A program made the position numbers and the translations under genes. Below, in pieces: positions 55,296 through 62,747 of a stretch of 64,000 nucleotides of DNA (within the stretch, counting starts at the first letter, position 1; the number at the start of each line of letters is the position of its first letter). The notes beneath the pieces were generated by a model. That model had not been told where the DNA came from. It ran no database searches and was given only the letters and a program-made list of their open reading frames with translations. Source of the DNA: Anaerolineales bacterium (GTDB lineage Bacteria; Chloroflexota; Anaerolineae; Anaerolineales; RBG-16-64-43); contig JAFGKK010000015.1 of NCBI GenBank assembly GCA_016928575.1, positions 1 through 64,000 of the forward strand, read 5' to 3'.

Positions 55296-56492
55296 ATGAT
55301 CTCCGCCATTCTGTTCGACCTGGACGATACCCTCCTCGAAAACGACATCGACCGGTTCCTGCCCGCCTACCTGCGTTTGTTGGGGAAATTCTTTTCCTCC
55401 CGGATCGATCCGGCGCGCTTGCAGGAGGCGCTCATGGCCGGAACCAAAGCCATGCTCGAAAACACCGATCCGGAAACCACGCTTCAGCGCGCTTTCGAAG
55501 CGGTCTTCTTTCCCCGGCTCGGCATGGAACGGGAACCGCTGGTTCACGAATTTGAGCGTTTCTATGCGGAGGGGTTCCCCTCCCTCCGGGCATTGACCCG
55601 TCCGATGGAAGGCGCGGCCCGCGCGGTCGAACTCGCCTTCGGATTGCGGTGGAAGGTGGCGGTGGCCACCAATCCGGTGTTTCCGCTGGCGGCGGTCGAA
55701 CACCGCCTGGCCTGGGCGGGATTCAATTCGCACGCCGGCGGTTTCGACCTTGTCCCTTCCTACGAGAGCATGCATTTCGCAAAACCGCGGCCCGAGTTCA
55801 CGGCCGAGGTCCTCGGAAGAATCGCGGCGACGCCGTCCGAAACAGCCTTCATCGGCAACGATCCCGCGGAAGACCTGGCGCCGGCGCGCGCGTTGGGCCT
55901 GTCGACCTTCCGGGTGATCCGGGGCGCCGCTGCCGGCCCGCTTCCCGCCACGGGGGAAGGAACGATGAACCAACTCGCCGCCGGGCTTGAATCCGACCAT
56001 TGCGACGCGGCTTTTCTGCAATCCCCCGAACCCTCGCCCTGCGTCCTTCCAGCCCTGCTTGCCGGACACCTGGCCGCCGCATTGCACATCTTCGGCGAGA
56101 GCCGCTGGTCGTGCTGCCCGCTCGAGGAAGGCTGGGGGCCGGTGGAAATCGCCTGCCATTTGCGGGATGTGGAGCGTGAGATCACCCAGCCCCGTCTGCG
56201 GAAAATCCTCTCGGAAGAGAATCCGTTTCTTGCGCCCGTGGAATCCGATCCGTGGGCGGAAGAACGCCGTTACCGAAGCCAGGACGGCCCGCAGGCATTG
56301 CGGGATTTCGCCGCGGCGCGCAAAGCGACGATCGCCCTTCTGCGCGACCTCCGTCCGGGGGATTGGCGGCGCGCGGCCCGTCACGCGCTTTTCGGACCGA
56401 CCACGCTTGCCGAGCAGATGCGCTTTTCCGCCCGCCACGATCTGCTGCACATCGAGCAACTGCAGGGCTCGCAGGCCGCGGCGGGAGGATGA
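55296..56492 (+). CDS. HAD hydrolase fused to a DinB-like domain
   Basis: 398 residues from ATG 55296 (a GTG at 55272 is the alternative). N-terminal HAD-IA: 'ILFDLDDTLLENDI' (nucleophile and acid Asp), 'VAVATNPVFPLAA' (Thr), 'KPRPEFTAEVLGRI' (Lys), 'FIGNDPAEDLAPARALG'. The C-terminal ~150 residues are DinB-like ('GWGPVEIACHLRDVEREI', 'RHDLLHIEQLQG'), with His-Asp and His-Glu-type ligand positions. The HAD part is probably a phosphatase; the DinB part may bind metal or a thiol cofactor. I do not know another such fusion. Substrate unknown. Confidence 0.78.
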   Translation: MISAILFDLDDTLLENDIDRFLPAYLRLLGKFFSSRIDPARLQEALMAGTKAMLENTDPETTLQRAFEAVFFPRLGMEREPLVHEFERFYAEGFPSLRALTRPMEGAARAVELAFGLRWKVAVATNPVFPLAAVEHRLAWAGFNSHAGGFDLVPSYESMHFAKPRPEFTAEVLGRIAATPSETAFIGNDPAEDLAPARALGLSTFRVIRGAAAGPLPATGEGTMNQLAAGLESDHCDAAFLQSPEPSPCVLPALLAGHLAAALHIFGESRWSCCPLEEGWGPVEIACHLRDVEREITQPRLRKILSEENPFLAPVESDPWAEERRYRSQDGPQALRDFAAARKATIALLRDLRPGDWRRAARHALFGPTTLAEQMRFSARHDLLHIEQLQGSQAAAGG

Positions 56493-56630
56493 TTTATCGA
56501 AGGCAACCCGTCCGAGGCTTTCCTGCGCCGAGACGCCGGCGGCGGATGCGGATCGACGCCTTCCCGCGTCCCTCCATCACCGATCCCTCGCCTCCGGTAG
56601 AACGCCGCGGCCCGGGTTGACGGAATCCGA

Positions 56631-56659
56631 TTGCCGACCGGTTGGTACGGATTTATAAT
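56631..56659 (+). promoter_or_regulatory. Promoter of the VWA-FHA gene
   Basis: TTGCCG (56631-56636), 17-base spacer, TATAAT (56654-56659). A second TATAAT lies at about 56690. The start at 56747 has GGAGGAG 3 bases before. Confidence 0.6.
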
Positions 56660-56746
56660 GCAACTCATCTCAGGGGGATTCCGCCCGGAGTATAATCTCT
56701 CCCGTAGCGGCTTCTCTCCCAAACGATATGAATAAATGGAGGAGAC

Positions 56747-58681
56747 ATGCTCCCCTTCCGGCGGATCTTCCCCCGTCCCCTCTGCGGGTGCCTTCTGCTT
56801 GCCTTGATCGGATTGCTGCTGCGAACCGGTCCCGTCCATTCGCAGGCAGTCGCCTCAACCCTGCGGATCGTCAGGGTCGATTCGAGCGCCTTCCCGGAAG
56901 TGAAAGTTCAAATTCTGGTGCTGGGGCCGGGCGGCATCGAAGCCGCCGCCCCGACCGCCGAGAGCCTCGCGCTTTCGGAGAACAACGTTTCGGTGGAATA
57001 CGGGATCGAGAAGCAGGAAACGGGGGCGGAGATCGGGTTCATCCTGGACACCGGCTTGGGCCTCTACCGGACCGGCGCGGGCGGGGGCACCGTGCTCCAG
57101 GAGATGAAGGACGCCGTCGTTGAACTCACCCAGGACCCCTTGCTCCTTACCGGGAAGGATGTCTTCTACGTCATTTCTCAACAGCCCGGCGGCCCCCAGG
57201 CGCTGGTCAGTCCGGAAACACAAGCCACGCAAATTCCCAACATCCTCAATCAATACAATCCCGCCATCACCTATCACCTCGCGTATCCGCTGGAAGGCGT
57301 AAGTGCGCTCTTGGATTCGTTCCTGGACGAAGCTTCGCAGGGCGCTGGCAAGGCGCAGGCGATCGTCGTCCTTTCCAGCGAGTTCCATGTGGACAGGAAA
57401 TATCCGCTTTCCAGCGTCGTCCAGAAAGCCGTTCTCATGGGCGTGCCCGTGCACACCATACAGGTTCGGTTCGCCGAAACGGAGCAGGAGGACCTCAAAC
57501 AGCTGGCCGAGCAGACCGGGGGGCGGTATTTCTATTACACCGCGGAAGGCGCGGCGAGCATCGCCGGCTTGAAGCCGCAGCTCACGGGTCTGCGGACCCA
57601 GTATGTGCTCACCTACCGCTCGCCGAACGCGGAAAGCGGAACCCGGGTGGTTGCGGTCGGCTTGAAATACGGGCAGGGGCAAAAACCCGTCCTGGCCCAG
57701 TACGATATCGAGGTGGAGCCGCCGGTAGCCGTTATTCGATCGCCGGGCGACGAACAGACCATTTCCCCGGAGTCCTACCGGCCGACAGAGGATACACAGG
57801 CTACGCCCGTCACCGGGATCGTCGTCACCGCATCGGTCTCCTGGCCCGACAGCTATCCGCGAAAAATCCTGCGGGCCACGCTTCTGGTGAACAACACGCC
57901 GCAGACGGTGCTGGATGAGCCTTCCGAAGAATTGACCTTTGTTTGGAATCCGACCGAGGAGTACCTCGACGGCCCGGCCACCCTGCAGGTTCAAATCGAG
58001 GACGAGTTGGGGTTGTTCGGTCTCAGCGATCAAATCGTCGTGCGGATCGAAGCCTCCTCCGCCGGAGGATTCAACCTCTGCCCGCCCGGCAGCGATTCGC
58101 CGCTGTGCAGCCTCTCCCTGGGAGGCGTGCTGCCGTACCTCTCGTTGGTGATCGCGCTGGCTGCGCTGGTTCTGGTGATCGTGTTCCGCAAGCCGATCGC
58201 GGGGACGGCCCAGCAGGCGGTCGGCGCGGCGACGGAATTCATCCAAGAAGTGGGGGAGACCCTGCGCTTCAAGAGCCGGCCCGGCGCCTCGAAAGCCATG
58301 CTCGTCGATCTGGATGGCAACACCGGCACGGGGCGCTCCTCCTTCGAACTGTACGGCACCACTTCGATCGGCCGCTCGAAGAAGAACGCGGACCTGGTGT
58401 TCCAGGCCAATCAGCCCGACAGCCCGATCAGCCGCCTGCATTGCACGATCCTCGAGGAGGACGGGGCCTACTTCCTGCGCGACGACCAAAGCGCTAACGG
58501 CACCTACCTGAACGGGGTGCGCCTGGTGCCGATGGACCGCAATCCGCTGAAGGACGGGGATGAAATCCAGCTCGCCAATCCGGAGCGAAGCGGGGTCCGC
58601 CTGCAATTCCGCGGGCAGGGCGGCGGGGGATTCGGGGGCGGGGCGGATACCGAATCCACCAACCGGATGAGCCGGGAATAA
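56747..58681 (+). CDS. Membrane protein: VWA-like domain, TM helix and cytosolic FHA domain
   Basis: 644 residues. Signal peptide (to about 33); a VWA-like domain (about 40-290) with 'IGFILDTGLGLYRTG', a degenerate MIDAS (DTG instead of DxSxS). An Ig-like region follows (about 320-440). The membrane helix (463-480, PYLSLVIALAALVLVIVF) leads to a cytosolic FHA domain (about 537-622) with 'SIGRSKKNADLVF', 'SRLHCTI', 'NGTYLNG', the residues that bind phosphothreonine. It therefore links an exposed surface domain to a phosphothreonine reader. The PP2C gene follows at 174 bases on the same strand. Confidence 0.83.
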   Translation: MLPFRRIFPRPLCGCLLLALIGLLLRTGPVHSQAVASTLRIVRVDSSAFPEVKVQILVLGPGGIEAAAPTAESLALSENNVSVEYGIEKQETGAEIGFILDTGLGLYRTGAGGGTVLQEMKDAVVELTQDPLLLTGKDVFYVISQQPGGPQALVSPETQATQIPNILNQYNPAITYHLAYPLEGVSALLDSFLDEASQGAGKAQAIVVLSSEFHVDRKYPLSSVVQKAVLMGVPVHTIQVRFAETEQEDLKQLAEQTGGRYFYYTAEGAASIAGLKPQLTGLRTQYVLTYRSPNAESGTRVVAVGLKYGQGQKPVLAQYDIEVEPPVAVIRSPGDEQTISPESYRPTEDTQATPVTGIVVTASVSWPDSYPRKILRATLLVNNTPQTVLDEPSEELTFVWNPTEEYLDGPATLQVQIEDELGLFGLSDQIVVRIEASSAGGFNLCPPGSDSPLCSLSLGGVLPYLSLVIALAALVLVIVFRKPIAGTAQQAVGAATEFIQEVGETLRFKSRPGASKAMLVDLDGNTGTGRSSFELYGTTSIGRSKKNADLVFQANQPDSPISRLHCTILEEDGAYFLRDDQSANGTYLNGVRLVPMDRNPLKDGDEIQLANPERSGVRLQFRGQGGGGFGGGADTESTNRMSRE

Positions 58682-58725
58682 TCGGCTTCTGCTTCGCTTT
58701 GATGGAGGAGACCAACCGTTTCGAA

Positions 58726-58770
58726 CCGCCAAGACGGTGAGGACGCAAAGAGATTTTTACCTTTGCGCCG
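58726..58770. repeat. Dispersed 'accgccaag' repeat, copy 4
   Basis: accgccaagacggtgaggac continues gcaaag, and after a short T-rich loop ctttgcgccg follows. It belongs to the same family as 256-318 and lies between the FHA and PP2C genes. Confidence 0.55.
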
Positions 58771-58854
58771 GGCGATTGGACGGCAAAGGCGTTTTCTCGG
58801 GATGGTTTTTTCTCGGCCTGCACGCGCAGGGACAATCGACCACAGGAAAATCCC

Positions 58855-60588
58855 ATGGGAGAATCCACCGCTTCACAATCCACCTCCAAACGCGGCCGGC
58901 GCGCCATCCGGATCGGCATGGACCAGAACATCGGCGCCTCGCCGAAACGGCGCTCGATGGAGGATGCCTCCTTCGCCGAAGAGCTGCGCACCGCCGGCGG
59001 TGCGGATCTTGCTTTGGCGGTGGTGGCCGACGGGATCGGCGGCGCATCCTCGGGCGAGCGGGCCTCCAATCTGACGGTGGAGACCATCGTCGATTCCGTG
59101 CGCGGTTCCTTGGGCGAGGATTTCCCAAGGATCCTCGAGACGGCGATGGAACAAGCCAACCGCGCGGTGTATGAAGAGGCCCAGCAAGACGAAAACAAGC
59201 GCGACATGGGATCCACCGCCGTGGCGGTGATCGTCCACAAAGACCGGATGTACCTCGCCTCCGTGGGCGACAGCCGCGCTTATCTGATCCGCGAAAACGA
59301 GGTCATCCAGCTGACGACGGATCATAACTGGGGGGAGGAGATGATCCGCATGGGCAAGCTGCGTCCGCAGGAGGCGGGGCGCAACCCGCGCGCCGCCCTG
59401 CTGGTGCGTTCGATCGGGAACGAACCGGACGTGCAGGCCGACCTTGGCGTGTATTGGAACGCGCGCGAGGACGAATCCTCCGCCCGCGCGCGGCAGGGAA
59501 CGCCGCTTAAGCCGGGCGACCACATCCTTTTGTGCAGCGACGGGTTGATCAAGGAACGGCCGGACGGCCGCGGGCATTTCGTCGAGACGACGGAGATTCC
59601 GCCGATCGTTTCCCGCAATCCCCCGCTCCAGGCGGCCCGCACCCTGGTGAGCAAGGCGATGGGGCGCAACGCCAACGACAACGTTTCGGCGGTCGTTCTG
59701 GAAAAGCCGGCCGGCTCCGCCGCCGCGGGCAAGGCTTGTATCCGCTGGGCGTTGACACTCGCGTTGCTCTCGGGCCTGGCTTTTGCGGGCGCCGCGTTAT
59801 TGCCGCCCCTGCTTCGATCCAAACCCGAGACACCCGTGCCGCCGAAGGATTCGATCCTGATCGGGGCGGTTATGGGAGAGGCGCTGTACAAGGAATCCGG
59901 CCAGGTGCCGTCAGCCTTGGCGTCGGGGTCCTCAATGGCGGTGAAATCCGGGGCAGCCCTGCAAACCCTCGAAGGAACCGTCCAATTCACCCTTCCGGAT
60001 TCTTCTCGGGTTTACCTCGACCGGTTCTCCGAGGTTTCGCTAACCCGACTGGCGGACCCGCGGAACGGATCGCAAAACACCATTCTGACCCTCAAACAAG
60101 GCCGCCTGCTGATCGTCGCTTCTCCGCCTTCCGATTTTTCTCCTTCGGTGATCGCGCCTGAGAACCTGCGCGCACAGGTGTCCGGCACGGTGATGGGGGT
60201 GGCGTACGATTCAGGAAAAGCCCGCCTGGAGATGGACTGCCTGGAAGGCGTCTGCCTGATCGCGAACGGCGGCGAAGTCCTCCAGCTGACCGGCGGCGAG
60301 CGTTCCTGGGCGGATAAAAAAAACCTCGGCCCGATCGAGGGCGCGCGCTACGAGCTATGGATTGCGCTCGGCGGCGGGGATCCGGCGTGGGTGATGCCGA
60401 CTGCGACGCCGACAGCGACCGCTACCGATACGCCGACCGCATCGAAGACCTATGTGCCGATCCGCACAACGGAGCCGCCGCCGCCCGGGCCGCAGCAGCC
60501 CAGCGCGACGACGGAACCTCCGACGGCGGAACCGACGACGGCGGAAGCTCCGCCGTCAGAGCCGCCAACTTCGGAACCGACGGCGTAG
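58855..60588 (+). CDS. PP2C-type Ser/Thr phosphatase fused through a TM helix to a FecR-like domain
   Basis: 577 residues. PP2C domain (about 17-285): Asp in VADGIGG (59), GSTAVAV, 'SVGDSRAYLI', 'LLCSDGL' (229) and 'NDNVSAVVLE' (275), the metal-binding residues. A TM helix (about 294-320) follows, then an extracytoplasmic domain (about 360-460) with the FecR pattern 'VKSGAALQTLEGTVQFTLPDSSRVYLDRFSEVSLTRL' and 'VSGTVMGV'. A long Pro/Thr/Glu tail ends the protein. It probably dephosphorylates phospho-Ser/Thr in response to an outside signal sensed by the FecR part. It is paired with the FHA protein, but no kinase is nearby. Confidence 0.85.
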   Translation: MGESTASQSTSKRGRRAIRIGMDQNIGASPKRRSMEDASFAEELRTAGGADLALAVVADGIGGASSGERASNLTVETIVDSVRGSLGEDFPRILETAMEQANRAVYEEAQQDENKRDMGSTAVAVIVHKDRMYLASVGDSRAYLIRENEVIQLTTDHNWGEEMIRMGKLRPQEAGRNPRAALLVRSIGNEPDVQADLGVYWNAREDESSARARQGTPLKPGDHILLCSDGLIKERPDGRGHFVETTEIPPIVSRNPPLQAARTLVSKAMGRNANDNVSAVVLEKPAGSAAAGKACIRWALTLALLSGLAFAGAALLPPLLRSKPETPVPPKDSILIGAVMGEALYKESGQVPSALASGSSMAVKSGAALQTLEGTVQFTLPDSSRVYLDRFSEVSLTRLADPRNGSQNTILTLKQGRLLIVASPPSDFSPSVIAPENLRAQVSGTVMGVAYDSGKARLEMDCLEGVCLIANGGEVLQLTGGERSWADKKNLGPIEGARYELWIALGGGDPAWVMPTATPTATATDTPTASKTYVPIRTTEPPPPGPQQPSATTEPPTAEPTTAEAPPSEPPTSEPTA

Positions 60589-60615
60589 CCATCTACGAAA
60601 GATCCCCAAGGATGA

Positions 60616-60672
60616 CGTCGTTGCGAGCATTGCCAGCGGCATCTGTTTTTGCCGGCACGACGAAGCAATCTC
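60616..60672. repeat. Dispersed 'TGTCATTGCGAG' repeat, copy 3 (degenerate)
   Basis: cgtcgttgcgag (60616-60627) and gacgaagcaatctc (60659-60672) match the outer parts of the element at 41400-41490. No gene is visible in the remaining 60589-60871. Confidence 0.5.
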
Positions 60673-60871
60673 ATTCCCATGGGAAGGGGATCGCTTTCCT
60701 CCCGGAGCCGTAGTACTTCTCCTCGACGGACGATTGTGAAATCTTGAACCGCCGATTAATGGCCGTGCGGGGAGTACTCGTCACAAAAATAATACGCTAT
60801 CAAAACTGCCTATGGTTATTCTTTGTGCCTTGGCGGGAAGCGAGGCGCGAATTCTGTACTCGAGAAAAAAT

Positions 60872-61438
60872 TTACACTCTCATCCGTTTGCTGAACTCCG
60901 CGAATCCCTTGTCCCGGCTCCCCCCAAAAACCGCCTGCATCCCCGCCCGCTCGGCGCCCTGGATGTTGGCTTTGGAATCGTCCAGAAATAAACACCTGCC
61001 CGGATCCACGCCCAGGCGATCCGCCGCCCGCAGATAGATTTCCTTTTCCGGCTTGCGCAAACCCTCCGCACCCGAAGAAAGGACGGCATCGAATTGTTCC
61101 GAGAAATTAAATTTGGCGTCGAAATACGGAAAGGTCAACCGCGTTCCATTGTTGATGATTCCCAATTTACATTTTTTCCGCAAAGCCGGCAGCAAATTCC
61201 ACAGCGGCGGATAGGCTTCATATTTTTCAGGTATTCTTGCAAGAATTTTCTGAAATTCCACTTCCCCGATTCCGAAACGCACCCGCACAGACGTTCGGAA
61301 CGCGTTGTCGTCCGTCACCCCGCCGATCATATCGTCCACCGCGTCGACGGCTTTCTCCCCCGGCCAATCCTTCCGCAGGAACAAAAGCACGCCCATGAGA
61401 TCGAAGAGGACGGCGTGTGGCGCGGAGCAGCCGGTCAA
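60872..61438 (-). CDS. HAD-superfamily hydrolase (IA-like)
   Basis: 188 residues. 'AVLFDLMGVLLFL' is motif I with Met in place of the second Asp (DxM), as in DLGGVL-type HADs. 'LGIINNGTRL' is motif II, 'LRKPEKEIYLRAADRLGV' motif III (Lys) and 'CLFLDDSKANIQGAERAGM' motif IV. The fold is clear; phosphatase activity is uncertain because of the altered motif I. Its start overlaps the gene upstream by 4 bases (ATGA), so the two are translated together. Confidence 0.82.
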   Translation of the reverse strand: MTGCSAPHAVLFDLMGVLLFLRKDWPGEKAVDAVDDMIGGVTDDNAFRTSVRVRFGIGEVEFQKILARIPEKYEAYPPLWNLLPALRKKCKLGIINNGTRLTFPYFDAKFNFSEQFDAVLSSGAEGLRKPEKEIYLRAADRLGVDPGRCLFLDDSKANIQGAERAGMQAVFGGSRDKGFAEFSKRMRV

Positions 61439-61941
61439 CTCCGTCCTCCGCAGCCCGGGATTTTCAGATTTATGGCATGCTCATACAAAGCCGAATTCGC
61501 CGTCGCGAAGACCAGGGAATCCCCTTCCGCCAAATATGATTCCGGCTTGAGGATTTCCATTTGTTCCCAGAAGCGCTCCAGCAGGCCGTGCCGGGCGACG
61601 TCCGCGGCGTAGTAGCGCAGGCGGAAGCCGGTGTAGTTAACGAAAACCTCGAGGGGATCGATTTTGCGCGGTGAGGGAAAGATGTACCACTCGTCGAACC
61701 CGGCACGCGGGAGCTCAGCCGCCCGGGCGATCCGCGGGCTATACGCCACGCCCGCCCGCAACGACCATCCCCGTTCCGTTTCTCCGCCGGAGGGAACGAA
61801 CGGTCCGCCGTCGAAGGATGTTACCGCCGCATATTTTCCGCGGACGATGTGCGGAACGGTCGATATCAACTCGCTCAGGAGCCGGGATTCCCAGACGATC
61901 CATCGGTATTGGCCCCGGCTTCCGGTGAAGATCGACGACAC
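61435..61941 (-). CDS. Uncharacterised protein coupled to the HAD gene
   Basis: 168 residues, stop overlapping the HAD start in ATGA. No signal peptide and no membrane segment. It contains 'GWSLRAGVAYSPRI', 'FDEWYIFPSPRKIDPLEVFVNYTGFRLRYYAADVARHGLLERFWEQMEILKPESYLAEGDSLVFATANSALYEHAI'. The aromatic-rich middle suggests a compact globular domain. I do not recognise the family. The coupling suggests it acts with the HAD protein. Confidence 0.65.
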   Translation of the reverse strand: MSSIFTGSRGQYRWIVWESRLLSELISTVPHIVRGKYAAVTSFDGGPFVPSGGETERGWSLRAGVAYSPRIARAAELPRAGFDEWYIFPSPRKIDPLEVFVNYTGFRLRYYAADVARHGLLERFWEQMEILKPESYLAEGDSLVFATANSALYEHAINLKIPGCGGRS

Positions 61942-62080
61942 CGCTTCGGCGCTCCTTCTCCGGGCTTCTTCCGCTTTCCCGGATTATACGCCCCGCCGCG
62001 ATCTTCGCCCGTCTGGGTGGTCCAGACAATCTTCCGGTCTGCGATCCGTTCCCGCCCCTTCGCTCGTTGATCCGCGGTCA

Positions 62081-62701
62081 TCACAGCGGATCCCGAATCA
62101 TCTCGTACATCGGCAGGCCGAACGCGGGAAGGGTGATGGTTCGAATAAGCCGGAATCCATATTTTTCGTACATCGCCACGTTGCGCTCGGTTTCCGTCTC
62201 CAAATAGACAGACCGTTTCTGGCGCCGGCCGGCTTCGATGAGCTCGCCGATCAGCCGCCGACCGATCCCCTTCCCTTGGTGCGCCGGCTCCACGCCAAGA
62301 ATCTGAACGTACAGGAACCGCCCGCCCTGCAGCTGCTCCTTCTGATCCAGGGTGAGCTGGCGGAAGATGGAGCCCATCCGGCTCGATAATACAGACCCGA
62401 TTTTCATGCCGGAAAGGATCCCCCCGCAGCGGATCAGTCTCCAGGCCGTCATCTCCGCCTGCTCGCCCGGGGTCCATCCGATCATCCCTTCAAGTTTTTC
62501 CGAGGCCGCGAACACCTCTCCGTATTTCAAGCAGTATCGCACCGGCATGGAGAAGACCGCCTCCCTTTGAACAAGGGTCGCTTCCGCGCCGAAAACCGCG
62601 TTCCAGACCGGATCCTCCCGGAAGGCTCTTGCCAACATGGCGCTTGCCTCCGCGATGTCTTTCTTCCGCAGCCGGTACAGTTCGGGGATCGGATCGTTCA
62701 T
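62081..62701 (-). CDS. GNAT-family N-acetyltransferase
   Basis: 206 residues. The acetyl-CoA site is 'VQILGVEPAHQGKGIGRRLIGELI' (motif A, QGKGIG), followed by 'VYLETETERNVAMYEKYGFRLI' (motif B). The N-terminal 'LRKKDIAEASAMLARAFREDPVWNAVF' is common in Chloroflexota GNATs of the same type. The substrate is unknown. It sits 46 bases upstream of murJ's end on the same strand and may be co-transcribed in that direction after it. Confidence 0.88.
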   Translation of the reverse strand: MNDPIPELYRLRKKDIAEASAMLARAFREDPVWNAVFGAEATLVQREAVFSMPVRYCLKYGEVFAASEKLEGMIGWTPGEQAEMTAWRLIRCGGILSGMKIGSVLSSRMGSIFRQLTLDQKEQLQGGRFLYVQILGVEPAHQGKGIGRRLIGELIEAGRRQKRSVYLETETERNVAMYEKYGFRLIRTITLPAFGLPMYEMIRDPL

Positions 62702-62747
62702 ATCCGTTTCTTCGTCCTTCCTACGGGATGAGACGCCATCCGACGCT

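Noticed and set aside
56855-58732. A 625-residue open frame on the minus strand
   Set aside because: Antisense of the VWA-FHA gene.
60744-61037. A 97-residue plus-strand frame
   Set aside because: It overlaps the 3' end of the HAD gene on the minus strand and shows no protein features.
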